A stretch of 37,943 nucleotides of DNA from Chromatiales bacterium (GTDB lineage Bacteria > Pseudomonadota > Gammaproteobacteria > Chromatiales > Chromatiaceae): contig JAKSBX010000254.1 in assembly GCA_022360905.1 (NCBI GenBank), positions 1 through 37,943 on the forward strand, given 5' to 3'. Position 1 is the stretch's first letter, and each line of letters opens with the position of its first letter. The notes below the pieces were generated by a model. That model made no database searches. It saw nothing but the letters and a program-made list of their open reading frames with translations, and was not told the DNA's origin. The translations under genes and the position numbers were made by a program. Shown piece by piece: positions 1 to 8,690 of the stretch.

Positions 1-90
1 CAGCTCGGTTGCAATGGCTGCGCCGATCCGGTGCGCCGCGCCTGTGATCAACGCGGTTTGACCCGACAGAGTGGAACGTTTTTGCGTCAT
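1..90 (-). CDS. pteridine reductase-like short-chain dehydrogenase, N-terminal fragment cut by the window edge
   Basis: Only the first 30 codons are present, read leftward from the ATG at 90. The peptide begins MTQKRSTLSGQTALITGAAH and continues RIGAAIATEL. This is the Rossmann TGxxxRIG nucleotide-binding motif of short-chain dehydrogenases. The Arg after TGAAH is the form seen in pteridine reductases, which reduce dihydropterins with NADPH. It is divergent from the methyltransferase at 153, with about 60 bp between them that must hold both promoters. The SDR assignment is firm; the pteridine reductase label rests on this short motif and is inferred. Confidence 0.7.
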   Translation of the reverse strand, partial: MTQKRSTLSGQTALITGAAHRIGAAIATEL

Positions 91-152
91 CTAGCAACTC
101 CATGGTTGAATGGTCTCCTCTACTCTAACGGATTCATATAGGTTTCTGAACT

Positions 153-1358
153 ATGCCGGACTGTCTCAGCGCTCAAGCAGGAAATTCACCGGTGGCATTA
201 CCCATGCCGGATACTAAAGCGCAAGCGGTCAGTGAGCGGCTGATGCGACAGATTGTGCGTGCCATCGAGCAGTCCGGCGGTGCCATACCTTTCGATACGT
301 TCATGGAGATGGCCCTCTATGCGCCTGGCCTCGGCTACTATGTGGCGGGCAGCCGCAAGTTCGGTGATCAGGGGGATTTCATCACCGCGCCCGAGGTTTC
401 GCCCCTATTCGCTCAGTGCCTGGCTCGCCAGTTGGCACCGATACTCTCGGAATTACCCTCGGCCGATCTGCTGGAGTTTGGCGCAGGTTCCGGCATTCTG
501 GCGGCCGACCTGCTGGAAGCCTTGGCGAGTCTCGATCAACTTCCCGATCGATACCAGATTCTGGAGGTCAGCCCGGAGCTGAAGAGTCGCCAGCAAGCTA
601 CCCTGCAGGCTAGGGTGCCCGATCTGTTGGAACGGGTTGTCTGGCTGGAGCGCATGCCTGAGCGATTCTCCGGTTGTGTGGTGGCCAATGAGTTGCTGGA
701 CGCACTTCCGGTAAGCCGTTTTCGTATTGAGGATGGGGAGATTCAGGAGTGTTTTGTCGTTCAAGATGGCGACCAACTGAAGGCCAGCTATCGCACGCCG
801 GTCACGGCGGGGCTTGAAGCTGCGGTAAAGCAGCTGCGGGCTCAGTACGGCCCTTTCAGATCCGTCTATCAGTCTGAGATAAACCTGCGTCAGGCCGCCT
901 GGATAAGAACCCTGGCCCAGTCCATCAGTCAGGGAGTCGTACTGTTGATCGATTATGGCTACAGCGGTGCCGAGTATTATCATCCACAACGGGATCAGGG
1001 TACGCTGATGTGCCATTTCCGGCATCGTGCCCATAGTGATCCATTCAGCTGGGTTGGTATTCAGGACATTACCTGTCAGGTCGATTTTACCGCAGCCGCC
1101 AAAGTGGCGGTTGAGTCGGGGTTCAGTCTTGGAGGCTATACAACTCAGGCTCATTTTCTGCTGGCCAACGGACTCGATAGCCTGTTGGCGGATTCCGATC
1201 CAGAGGATGTGGCCCGGCATATGTCACTGATGCAGGGAGTCAAACGGCTGACGCTGCCATCGGAGATGGGTGAACGTTTCAAAGTGCTGGGTCTGCTGAA
1301 AGGTCTGCAACTCAATCTGCAGGGCTTCACCATGCGGGATATGTGCGAACGTCTTTAG
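153..1358 (+). CDS. SAM-dependent methyltransferase, MidA/NDUFAF7 (DUF185, COG1565) family
   Basis: This 401-residue protein is full length for the family. Residues 47-86 carry the family signature (FDTFMEMALYAPGLGYY, then KFGDQGDFITAPEVSPLF). Residues 107-114 (LEFGAGSG) are the SAM-binding glycine loop, followed by VVANELLDALPVSRF near 180 and LLIDYGY near 255. In mitochondria NDUFAF7 methylates an arginine of a complex I subunit; the bacterial substrate is not established. No strong Shine-Dalgarno precedes the ATG at 153, and an in-frame ATG at 204 is also possible because the conserved part starts later. The TAG stop overlaps the first bases of a phased inverted repeat at 1357. It diverges from the SDR fragment at 1-90. 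Confidence 0.9.
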   Translation: MPDCLSAQAGNSPVALPMPDTKAQAVSERLMRQIVRAIEQSGGAIPFDTFMEMALYAPGLGYYVAGSRKFGDQGDFITAPEVSPLFAQCLARQLAPILSELPSADLLEFGAGSGILAADLLEALASLDQLPDRYQILEVSPELKSRQQATLQARVPDLLERVVWLERMPERFSGCVVANELLDALPVSRFRIEDGEIQECFVVQDGDQLKASYRTPVTAGLEAAVKQLRAQYGPFRSVYQSEINLRQAAWIRTLAQSISQGVVLLIDYGYSGAEYYHPQRDQGTLMCHFRHRAHSDPFSWVGIQDITCQVDFTAAAKVAVESGFSLGGYTTQAHFLLANGLDSLLADSDPEDVARHMSLMQGVKRLTLPSEMGERFKVLGLLKGLQLNLQGFTMRDMCERL

Positions 1359-1523
1359 TCCGCAAATGAACGCTAATAAACGCAAATGGAAAATCATTGT
1401 TTGCTTTTTGGGCTAAAAGGCTGATCAGAAACAGATCACCGATCAATGAGATCCTGACACAGAAAAAGTCCAGACCATCTCATCAAAAAAACATTTGCGT
1501 TTATTAGTGTTCATTTGCGGACT
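1357..1523. repeat. phased 10-bp inverted-repeat pair A
   Basis: Arms at 1357-1388 and 1492-1523 are reverse complements at 31 of 32 positions, around about 100 bp of AT-rich DNA. Each arm is built of 10-bp units (CGCAAATGAA, CGCTAATAAA, CGCAAATGG), so the CG steps recur about once per helical turn. The left arm begins inside the stop codon of the preceding methyltransferase gene. The same unit recurs in pairs at 3335, 17057 and 37679 and as a solo arm at 34396. There is no coding capacity. It may form a strong RNA or cruciform hairpin or act as a protein-binding array. Confidence 0.9.
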
Positions 1524-1600
1524 TAAAAAAATCAATTTAACCCCACTGTCGATCTCTCTGCGTTAGCCCTAATGAAACACAACTCATTCGGGAGCAAACA

Positions 1601-3322
1601 ATGAATTTACGACAATTGAGCCTAACTCTCTCTGCCGCCATATTGAGCGGGCTGTTGGCCGCCTGTGGTTCGGCGCCGGAGACCGAAAGGGATCGGGTTA
1701 CTGACGCCGCTGTGAAGCGGCATCAGCAGACGCTGAATGAAGCGGTACAGAGCCCGGCGCCAGTCCAATCGTTGCATCGGGATCAAGCCGAGCTGGCCGC
1801 TCAGGCCCCAGCCCGTTTATCCCTGGCCAAACAGGCTTACTCAAAGGAGCAAATTGCAGCGCTACCGTTGCTGCGCCAGCCAACCGCCGGCGTTGACCGG
1901 GAGCGCTACGGTGAACTGCGTGAGAATGGGATTCATTCGGTGGCCGACACACCGGTTTCCACCTTCAGCGTCGATGTGGATAGTGGCGCCTATGCACTGG
2001 TCAGGCGATTTCTCAATCAGGGGCAGATGCCGCCCAGAGACCTGGTGCGCGCGGAAGAGCTGATCAACTATTTCAGCTATCACTATCCATACCCTCGATC
2101 CGGGAAGCATCCTTTCAGCCTGACCACCGAGGTGGGTCCAACCCCCTGGAACGAGGATACCCGCCTGGTTCATATCGGCATTCAGGGGATCGCCACGGCT
2201 GCCGACCTGCGACCGGCTGCCAATCTGGTGTTTCTGGTCGATGTCTCCGGTTCGATGAGTGATCAAAACAAACTCCCATTGCTCAAATCCGCCTTCAAAC
2301 TGCTGTTGCAGCAGCTCGGCGCTGAGGACCGGGTGAGTCTGGTGGTCTATGCCGGTGCTTCCGGGGTGGTGTTGGAGCCGACGGCCGGGGACCAGCGAGG
2401 CAAAATAGTTTCCGCGCTGGCCCAGTTGGAAGCCGGTGGTTCGACCCATGGCTCAGCCGGTATCAAACTCGCCTATGAGATGGCGGAGCAGGCACGTATC
2501 GAAGGTGGCATCAACCGGGTAATTCTGGCAACCGATGGGGACTTCAATGTGGGTATGGTGGATCACAGGCGTCTTGTGGAGATGATCGAGCAGCAACGGC
2601 AACGGGGCATCTCATTGACCACACTGGGCTTTGGGCAGGGTAACTATAACGACCATCTGATGGAGCAGTTGGCGGACAAGGGCAATGGCAACTACGCCTA
2701 TATCGACAACATCAACGAGGCCAGAAAGGTGCTGGTAGAGGAGTTGAGTGCGACCCTCGAAACCATTGCCAAGGATGTGAAAATCGAGGTTGAATGGAAT
2801 CCGGCGCTGGTGGCGGAGTATCGGCTGATCGGCTACGAAAACCGTTTGTTGGCTGCTGAGGATTTCAATAACGATAAGGTTGATGCCGGGGACATTGGTG
2901 CCGGCCACAATGTGACGGCCCTGTATGAAATCGCCCTGCACGACAGTGGTGGGCAGCGTCTCTCACCGCGACGTTACCATTCAACCGACAAGCATCAGGG
3001 CAAGGAGGGTGAGCTGGCCTTTTTAAGATTGCGTTACAAACAACCCGATCAGCATCAGTCACAATTGATCAGCCAGCCAATCCTGTTGACTGACCGGCAG
3101 CAACTGGAGCGTAACAGTGAAGCCTATCGCTTCAGTGCCGCAGTTGCCGCTTTTGCCCAGCTGCTCAGAGGTGGGCGTTATACCGAATCGTTCGATTTCG
3201 ATGATGCAGTAGCGCTGGCCAACACGGCTCGGGGTGAGGATCGTTTTGGCTATCGTGGCGAGTTTGTCCGGCTGGTTAGATTGGCGGGTTCCCTTGCGGC
3301 GCCACTGAGCCTAAACGAGTGA
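1601..3322 (+). CDS. YfbK-like von Willebrand factor A domain lipoprotein
   Basis: This is a 573-residue exported lipoprotein. A hydrophobic signal (residues 5-21) ends in the lipobox LLAAC with Cys22 as the predicted lipidation site. Residues about 110-165 match the N-terminal domain that precedes VWA in YfbK-type proteins (FSVDVDSGAY and AEELINYF). The VWA domain runs from about 207 to 385 with an intact MIDAS (DVSGSMS, Asp214-Ser220) plus the conserved GGSTHGSAG and ATDGDFNVG segments, so metal-dependent ligand binding is plausible. The rest fits the YfbK C-terminal domain (DUF3520). GGGAG sits 6 bp before the ATG. An ECF sigma gene follows after a gap holding repeat pair B. The family's ligand is unknown; an envelope sensing or scaffold role is inferred. 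Confidence 0.9.
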   Translation: MNLRQLSLTLSAAILSGLLAACGSAPETERDRVTDAAVKRHQQTLNEAVQSPAPVQSLHRDQAELAAQAPARLSLAKQAYSKEQIAALPLLRQPTAGVDRERYGELRENGIHSVADTPVSTFSVDVDSGAYALVRRFLNQGQMPPRDLVRAEELINYFSYHYPYPRSGKHPFSLTTEVGPTPWNEDTRLVHIGIQGIATAADLRPAANLVFLVDVSGSMSDQNKLPLLKSAFKLLLQQLGAEDRVSLVVYAGASGVVLEPTAGDQRGKIVSALAQLEAGGSTHGSAGIKLAYEMAEQARIEGGINRVILATDGDFNVGMVDHRRLVEMIEQQRQRGISLTTLGFGQGNYNDHLMEQLADKGNGNYAYIDNINEARKVLVEELSATLETIAKDVKIEVEWNPALVAEYRLIGYENRLLAAEDFNNDKVDAGDIGAGHNVTALYEIALHDSGGQRLSPRRYHSTDKHQGKEGELAFLRLRYKQPDQHQSQLISQPILLTDRQQLERNSEAYRFSAAVAAFAQLLRGGRYTESFDFDDAVALANTARGEDRFGYRGEFVRLVRLAGSLAAPLSLNE

Positions 3323-3334
3323 AGGTTTGATATG

Positions 3335-3487
3335 AGTCCGCAAATGAACGCTAATGAACGCAAATTGTTAGTGCTGATGTTTTTTATAAGGGCTACGGTA
3401 AGTTGTGACATCGGTAAATTTTCTCTAGAGATATTTGGTAAGCTAAAGTAATGATTGATTTGCGTTTATTGGCGTTAATTTGCGGAC
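3335..3487. repeat. phased 10-bp inverted-repeat pair B
   Basis: Arms near 3335-3366 and 3458-3487 match as reverse complements at about 27 of 30 positions. They use the same unit order as pair A (GTCCGC, AAATGAACG, CTAATGAACG, CAAAT). The roughly 90-bp centre differs from that of pair A. The pair fills most of the 198-bp gap between the VWA lipoprotein and the sigma factor genes, so any sigma-gene promoter must lie within or beside it. Confidence 0.88.
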
Positions 3488-3520
3488 AAATATCTTTAAA
3501 AACTATAAGGTCTTAATGGC

Positions 3521-4069
3521 ATGAGTGACGAGGAGCCGAGTGATGAAGCGCTGTTTCGTCTGTTCCGAAAGGGTGATGACAGGGCGTTCGAAACCCTCTA
3601 TCAGCGCTACCGTCAGACGCTCTATCTGTTTTTGTTGCGCAGTGCCAGCTCCGCAGGGGATGCGGATGAGCTTTATCAGGATGTTTGGTCCAGAATCATC
3701 ACGGCCGGCAAACAGTTTGATGGAGGTTCATTCAAAGCCTACGCCTTTCGTATTGCCCGAAACCTGATCATCGATCGGCATCGTCGGGGAAGTCTGACGT
3801 TGGTTACTGACTTGGCAACGGTGCATGAGCCGGTCCAGCCGGGCAAGTCTATGGAAGAACAGTTGCAGGATGAAGAGTGCAGTGAACGAATGAAACGCCA
3901 GATCGGTCAACTGCCGGCTGAACAGCGGGAGGTGTTTCTGCTGAAAGAGGAGGCGGGTTTAACCCTGGCACAGATCGCGGCCATGGTCGATGTGGGTCGA
4001 GAGACGGTAAAAAGCAGAATGCGATATGCCCTGAAACAGTTGCGCAAGCTGTTGGAGGAGTGTTTGTGA
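3521..4069 (+). CDS. ECF-type RNA polymerase sigma-70 factor
   Basis: The product is 182 residues, the usual size of an ECF sigma factor. Region 2 spans about residues 20-92 (FETLYQRYRQTLYLFLLR, DADELYQDVWSRI, FKAYAFRIARNLIIDRHRR). Region 4 spans about 125-178 (LPAEQREVFLLKEEAGLTLA, then ETVKSRMRYALKQLRK helix-turn-helix). Region 3 is absent, as expected. The ATG at 3521 follows an AAGG with longish spacing. The 3' end overlaps the next gene by four bases (GTGA), which implies translational coupling. Position suggests it works with the VWA lipoprotein upstream and the membrane protein downstream. Its promoter specificity cannot be told from sequence alone. Confidence 0.95.
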   Translation: MSDEEPSDEALFRLFRKGDDRAFETLYQRYRQTLYLFLLRSASSAGDADELYQDVWSRIITAGKQFDGGSFKAYAFRIARNLIIDRHRRGSLTLVTDLATVHEPVQPGKSMEEQLQDEECSERMKRQIGQLPAEQREVFLLKEEAGLTLAQIAAMVDVGRETVKSRMRYALKQLRKLLEECL

Positions 4070-4704
4070 GTGAATCAGACAAGCTTCCGGAGGATTCGGA
4101 GCTCAACAGACTCTATCGGAGCGGTCGGCATGAAGCACCGAGTGACGCGCTTGATCAGGCCGTTTTGAGTGAGGCGCGCAGAGCCACGGCCAAGTACCGC
4201 AACCGCTGGATCGTACCGCTCTCGTCAGCCGCTCTGATATTGCTCGGTATCGGTTTGTCGTTGCCGCTGATTGATCTTGACATTTACGATGAACATCAGC
4301 ATATGCCAGCCCCGGCACCACAAGCTGAATCAATCTATGAAAGTGATCAGGCGCTGCAAAAACCCGCTTTACCAACGGCACCGGCCAGTGGTGCAGTCGA
4401 GCTGCGAAACCAGGCGGTACCGGCTCCTCAGGCCGATCTGGCGGCACCCCCTCGAATGGAACAGCGCGCTAAGGCGAAACGAGCACCTGAAAGAGAGCCG
4501 CTGCGAGAGGTGCCAGAGGCGGTGTTGCAATCGATCGATCGCGAGCAATCCGACTTGACGCCGGAGCTGTGGTTGGCTGAGATCGAGGCATTGATCGCCT
4601 CCGGCCAGGATCAGGCGGCCAGGCACTCACTGAATGGATTTATGTCGACCTATCCCGACTATCCGTTGCCCGAATCCCTGCTTATCTGGCAATCCGGTCA
4701 CTAA
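4066..4704 (+). CDS. single-pass membrane protein downstream of ECF sigma factor (putative anti-sigma-like)
   Basis: GTG at 4066 is chosen because GGAGGAG ends 5 bp upstream and the start overlaps the sigma stop as GTGA. The protein has 212 residues. A charged N-terminal segment of about 47 residues contains LYRSGRHEAPSDALDQAVL, followed by one membrane helix (about 48-70, PLSSAALILLGIGLSLPLI). Next comes a long Pro/Ala/Gln-rich linker and a C-terminal block (TPELWLAEIEALIASGQDQA, then YPDYPLPESL) resembling a short helical repeat. A cytoplasmic segment, one helix and a periplasmic part fit an anti-sigma topology. No zinc-binding ZAS motif (HxxxCxxC) is visible, so this role is inferred from position and topology. 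The stop overlaps a repeat fragment. Confidence 0.7.
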   Translation: MSESDKLPEDSELNRLYRSGRHEAPSDALDQAVLSEARRATAKYRNRWIVPLSSAALILLGIGLSLPLIDLDIYDEHQHMPAPAPQAESIYESDQALQKPALPTAPASGAVELRNQAVPAPQADLAAPPRMEQRAKAKRAPEREPLREVPEAVLQSIDREQSDLTPELWLAEIEALIASGQDQAARHSLNGFMSTYPDYPLPESLLIWQSGH

Positions 4705-4728
4705 TTGGGTTCGTGTTAACAGGCCCCA
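4704..4728 (+). repeat. solo terminal fragment of the 268-bp repeat family
   Basis: ATTGGGTTCGTGTTAACAGG followed by CCCCA closely matches the inner-to-outer end of the terminal inverted repeat at 15858-15890. It lies in the 40-bp gap between convergent genes and touches the stop codon of the membrane protein gene. No partner arm was found nearby. Confidence 0.75.
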
Positions 4729-4744
4729 GTGTCGTGTTGCAGGT

Positions 4745-5236
4745 TCAGTTAGCTACCGCGATCTTTTTGGCGGCGGATTCCGCTGCATTGAGAATATAAA
4801 ACAGCAGATAATCCATGGTGTTGATACCGAGTATCCGCTCTGCCGCCTCTTCCCCACGGCTGTCGAGAAACAGCAGGGTAGGGGTGACAAATACGCTATA
4901 TCGTTGAGAAAAAGCTGCTGCAGCGAGCCGATTTCCCTGAAAGTCGATCACCATTTCACCATCGTCGATCAACAGCTCCCGCACCAGTGCCGTCTGCTCA
5001 AAGTCGCCACTGATACTCATCGGATAGAGCACGTCCTGTTTCATCCGGTCACAATATCCACAATGGTATTGTGAGACCAGCAATACGATGGGTAACTTTT
5101 TTTCGTTGGCCTCACGGGCGAGTTTTTGTAAATCGTGGATCTGTGGAATGAGGTTTTGATCCGCAGATACCGAGCTGACGATCAGTAACTGGAGCAGAAC
5201 AGCGACCAGCAGAGGCCTATGGGATCGAGATGACAT
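4745..5236 (-). CDS. exported thioredoxin-fold protein with CGYC motif (copy 1)
   Basis: The protein has 163 residues. A signal peptide (about 1-25, VAVLLQLLIVSSVSA) directs it to the periplasm. The redox motif CGYC is at 59-62 in the context QYHCGYCDRMKQDVL, and the cis-proline loop VTPT is near 117-120. The fold resembles SoxW-like and DsbD-gamma-like thioredoxins, with the family's pattern VIDFQGNRLAAAAFSQRYSV before the cis-proline. It is probably co-transcribed with the similar gene at 5334-5792, 97 bp upstream. It should exchange disulfides with an exported partner; which one cannot be read from the sequence. It converges on the membrane protein gene ending at 4704. Confidence 0.85.
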   Translation of the reverse strand: MSSRSHRPLLVAVLLQLLIVSSVSADQNLIPQIHDLQKLAREANEKKLPIVLLVSQYHCGYCDRMKQDVLYPMSISGDFEQTALVRELLIDDGEMVIDFQGNRLAAAAFSQRYSVFVTPTLLFLDSRGEEAAERILGINTMDYLLFYILNAAESAAKKIAVAN

Positions 5237-5333
5237 GAATTGGTTCTTGGGGCCGCTTAAAAAATGGAAACCTGTTGTGACGACTCGCCGGGTCGGGGCT
5301 GGTAACGATTAAGCTGCCGGATTGAGTTTTTAT

Positions 5334-5792
5334 TCAATCAAGGGCTTCGTGGGATGCCAGCAGAGACTCCTGCAACAGTCTCTCATACTCTTCCTGGGAA
5401 TTATAACCAACGATCGGCTCGGCAAGCAGGTTTCCATCCGGATCCAGAATCAACAGCGTCGGGACGGCAAACACCTGGTAGCGGTCTTTAAATTGACGGC
5501 TGCGAATGACATCACCATTGAAGTCGGTAACTTTGCCCCCCGCATAGATATCGAACTCCTTGATCACCGGGAGATTTTGCTGGGTTGTGTCTGAAAGGGG
5601 CTTGAGAACCTCTTGCTTCAATCTGACGCAATAGCCGCAATCTTCGGATTCGAACACGACCATGATAACGGTATGGTTTTGCCGTGCCAGTGCGGAGGCG
5701 TCTGCCCAATTGGTGTTGGTGTCGAGGGTTTCAGCAACGCTCAGGCCGCTACTGAGGAGAAGGAATATCGAGATCAAATACTGCTTTATCAT
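5334..5792 (-). CDS. exported thioredoxin-fold protein with CGYC motif (copy 2)
   Basis: The protein has 152 residues. Its signal peptide is about 20 residues (ISIFLLLSSGLSVAE). The redox motif CGYC is at 52-55 (ESEDCGYCVRLKQEVLKPL), and the cis-proline loop AVPT has the proline near 111. It shares layout and several motifs with its downstream neighbour (CGYC, then a VxDFxG strand, then RYxVFxxPTLL), so the two are diverged tandem paralogues. It is the first gene of the pair; the AT-rich stretch to its right (5820-5900) is the likely promoter region. A SoxW-like role in keeping periplasmic sulfur-oxidation proteins reduced is possible but not shown, because no sox genes are in the window. Confidence 0.86.
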   Translation of the reverse strand: MIKQYLISIFLLLSSGLSVAETLDTNTNWADASALARQNHTVIMVVFESEDCGYCVRLKQEVLKPLSDTTQQNLPVIKEFDIYAGGKVTDFNGDVIRSRQFKDRYQVFAVPTLLILDPDGNLLAEPIVGYNSQEEYERLLQESLLASHEALD

Positions 5793-6037
5793 CAGAAGTA
5801 AACTGCATGATTGATGACTTAAGTTGGGTAGTATATATAAATTTACTAATATTGCAATATATGCAGTTTATAGATACTCAGTATTGATTTAATCTGTGAA
5901 TCCTTTCACTTTTGCCGATCGATCGGCGTGCCTATTTAGCAATTTGCTCAATAAGATGAGCAGCCTGTGAAATGAGTGTCCCCAAATCTGCAGCCATCGT
6001 TCAAAGTGATCGGTTTAGACTGACGGTCAACGGTGAT

Positions 6038-6985
6038 TCACTCAGTGACCTGCCGGTACCGCCTGAAACGCCCTCGATAGCCCTGGTTGGCCAGGTAGCC
6101 GGGTACATGACTCTGAATGGATTCTGGGGCGATACCCAAGGCTAACAGGCCATTCTTTTCGCAGACACTGTCTGTTTGCAGTGAGAGGTAGTTGTCCATG
6201 GTGAAGGGTTTGCCGGGTAATAGGCCAAGCAGCCTAGCTTGCAGGCGAGAGAGGGTAGGATTGAGCGGCAGAATCAATCGGCGAACTCCCTGTTGTCCGG
6301 CGCAATATCTGACCAGCTCTCTCAAGCTGTAGACCTCCGGTCCACACAGGTCGTAGTGGGCTCCGGCGGTTGATGAGTTCTCCAGCGCCCGGGCAAAGGC
6401 TTCGGCCACATCGCCCACATAGACGGGTGCGAAACGACTGTCCGGTACGGCGAGTGGAAAAATCCCGGGTGACAGACTCAGCAGAGCGGCAAAGCGATTG
6501 AACAGACTGTCATTTGGACCGAATATCACGGATGGACGAAAACTGGTTACAGTCAATGCGGAGCCACCATGGGTGTGAGCGCGATTTTCACCCTCTCCTT
6601 TGCTTCGCAAATAGGCACTGGAACCCTTGCCCGCATCCGCGTGCAGAGCGCTCATGTGCAGCAGCCTGGTGGCGCCGCTCTTGATTGCCGCCTCTACAAT
6701 CTGATCTACCAGCGCTACGTGAATCGCCATGAAGCTGGTTTTTTTTGTCTCGTTGAGAATACCGATAAGATTGATCACGGTTTGGCAACCGCTGAAGTGT
6801 TGTTGCAGACTGACCGGGTCGAATCGGCTGGCTTTCACCAGCTCCACGCCTGGGTAGACTTTCAATTCGGCATGGCGTTGTGGATGGCGTGAAAGCACGC
6901 GGCATGAGTAACCCCTTTTACTTAATACCGATACCAATCGGTGACCGACAAATCCACTTCCACCAAGTATACAAATTCGATTCAT
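6038..6985 (-). CDS. NDUFA9-like atypical short-chain dehydrogenase (NAD(P)-binding)
   Basis: The protein has 315 residues. The N-terminal Rossmann motif is GGSGFVGHRL at 8-17. LSRHP follows at the end of the second strand and TVINLIGILNE near 70-80, a segment typical of the complex I NDUFA9 subunit family of atypical SDRs. FRPSVIFGPND (about 150) and YVGDVAEAFARAL (about 190) are the other conserved stretches. Bacterial members are often isolated from the nuo operon, as here, and their substrate is unknown. The gene stands alone with gaps of about 250 bp on both sides. Confidence 0.85.
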   Translation of the reverse strand: MNRICILGGSGFVGHRLVSVLSKRGYSCRVLSRHPQRHAELKVYPGVELVKASRFDPVSLQQHFSGCQTVINLIGILNETKKTSFMAIHVALVDQIVEAAIKSGATRLLHMSALHADAGKGSSAYLRSKGEGENRAHTHGGSALTVTSFRPSVIFGPNDSLFNRFAALLSLSPGIFPLAVPDSRFAPVYVGDVAEAFARALENSSTAGAHYDLCGPEVYSLRELVRYCAGQQGVRRLILPLNPTLSRLQARLLGLLPGKPFTMDNYLSLQTDSVCEKNGLLALGIAPESIQSHVPGYLANQGYRGRFRRYRQVTE

Positions 6986-7241
6986 TCTCTGTTCCTTGTG
7001 ATCGGAATAGCTGGTTGGCAGGCCAATTCAAGTGAGTGCAACGACACTACTGAGGCTTGTGGGCCGGCCCGAAAATTACCTTAATTTACCGCATGGCCCA
7101 CTAGGCTTGGCTGCGAAATATTAACCAGATCGATGAAGATGGCAATACCCAAGGTGTCATATCAACCCGTTAGTCAAACCGTGCGCTTTGTACCACACTG
7201 AGCTTGCCTGTCGTCACGCAGGTGACGATGCTATCGTCGTC

Positions 7242-8009
7242 TCAATCGTCTGCTTGATCGACAGGCTCTTCACTCACATCGGTATCTCTGAGCGGCGCGG
7301 GTTGGGGCTGGGGTGCGGATAACAGGGTTTGGGGAGGGATGGGGATCGGCAGCTGTTTGAACAGCAGCAACACCCCCTGCCTGTTACGCATGATCATTCG
7401 GCCACTATCGAGTGCATACTGGTAGGTCTGGGTCGTGCCATGCGCCAGGTCGTGCATGTGTAACAGATCTCCATCGATATGATAACGCCCGTCACGGTAG
7501 GTCTCTGTATCGGCATAGACACGAAAATAGCCATACATCACCAGGACGATTTCTCCGCCCTGACCGATCCAGATACCATCGACTTCGGAGCCTGGCTGGG
7601 TTGTGTAGTGGGGGGGCGCGGGGTAAGGCCCAGTGGGGTGAGCGGGTGGATAGTATTCCGGATAGGTCGGTGGCGCCCAGTAAGGTGAGGTATAAGGGTA
7701 TACCCGGTAGTTATCGTTGTACCAGCTGTCTCCCCGTTTATAACGATGAGCCAGATCCCCCATGGTATCCATCATGGCGAGCATGGCACTACTCATAATC
7801 TGTGACGCTGAGTTGGCCGCATGGCTTTGCGGTAATCCGGCTGGAAGCAGCAGCATCAGCCAGATCAAACTGTTGTTGAACCAGGCTGCAGCGAATGGTT
7901 TGAGTTTGAAAATGGATCGGTGCAAATCACGCAAGCCGTGCAAGCATCTGCGATGTCTGAGATTCGCATCCCATGAGCGGTCTATTTTGGCAACAGGATA
8001 ATTGTCCAT
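7242..8009 (-). CDS. exported Pro/Tyr-rich protein of unknown function
   Basis: The protein has 255 residues and I do not recognise a family. A basic N-terminus of about 40 residues precedes a hydrophobic segment (about 43-62, NSLIWLMLLLPAGLPQSHAA) that looks like a signal peptide. The true start may therefore be downstream of 8009, although no internal ATG fits. Residues 97-138 are rich in Tyr and Pro (YRVYPYTSPYWAPPTYPEYY). Residues 143-218 alternate like a small beta-sheet or barrel (DGIWIGQGGEIVLVMYGYFR, DGRYHIDGDLLHMHDL). The tail is Pro/Gln-rich and acidic. A periplasmic or surface location is inferred. A short hairpin (7211-7228) follows the stop. Confidence 0.6.
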   Translation of the reverse strand: MDNYPVAKIDRSWDANLRHRRCLHGLRDLHRSIFKLKPFAAAWFNNSLIWLMLLLPAGLPQSHAANSASQIMSSAMLAMMDTMGDLAHRYKRGDSWYNDNYRVYPYTSPYWAPPTYPEYYPPAHPTGPYPAPPHYTTQPGSEVDGIWIGQGGEIVLVMYGYFRVYADTETYRDGRYHIDGDLLHMHDLAHGTTQTYQYALDSGRMIMRNRQGVLLLFKQLPIPIPPQTLLSAPQPQPAPLRDTDVSEEPVDQADD

Positions 8010-8690
8010 GACTTGTTCGGTGGTTCCTTAAACAAGATCCAGGCTGGTCGTGGTTGCAGGCATCTTCTGAGCGTCCAATATTCTGCGATGAAATCGATCT
8101 GTTGTGCTCGATGTAAATAGGCTGAACAAGCAGCCGCATGAAGCCCTGGAAAGCAAACTGGTTGGCTGCCGGTTGATCATGTCATCAATCATTAAGGGGA
8201 AGCCAAGTCACTTAGTCACCATACTATGACTGCAGATTGATAATTGCAATCGGCCAGCCGGGATATTACTCACCAGGCGATAGGCATCCATACACGCAGG
8301 GCTACAAGCGTGGCTCAGATCAAGGCGAGCTGCACAGGCCCTAGCCCCTAACTCTTTGATATTGAATAACAGGCCGCCGTGCGTCTGGATACTTATCGCC
8401 TGGTTGGTAATCATCGATATCAGTCGCCACACTACAAAAATGCATGATATCATCGGATTTTGCTTTACAATTCGTGACATACATTAATGTTGAATGTTGT
8501 GATATTGTAATTTCTCTCGGCACAGGTGATCCGTTTTTTACGGAGCACTCTGGGTTGAGGTTTTTCTGCGAAGCGGCATCAGTGATGCATCATGGTTTTC
8601 GCGATCGAATGTTCACTCTGACGGATTCACGATTTTAGGATCTGATCGGTTTGAGATTAATATAACTAGTATGCCGTTACGGAGGGTTTG
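8010..8690. other. gene-poor stretch before rsd
   Basis: No convincing gene is seen in about 680 bp. Short open frames here lack recognisable motifs and ribosome sites. The right part (about 8440-8520 and 8635-8675) is AT-rich and should contain the rsd promoter, but I cannot place -35 and -10 boxes with good spacing. The left part must carry the promoter of the leftward gene at 7242-8009. Confidence 0.5.

Noticed and set aside
453-1220. Long minus-strand open frame opposite the methyltransferase gene
   Set aside because: It is antisense to a clearly conserved gene and has no family motif.
8208-8480. 90-codon minus-strand open frame before rsd
   Set aside because: No ribosome site or motif; the composition looks non-coding.
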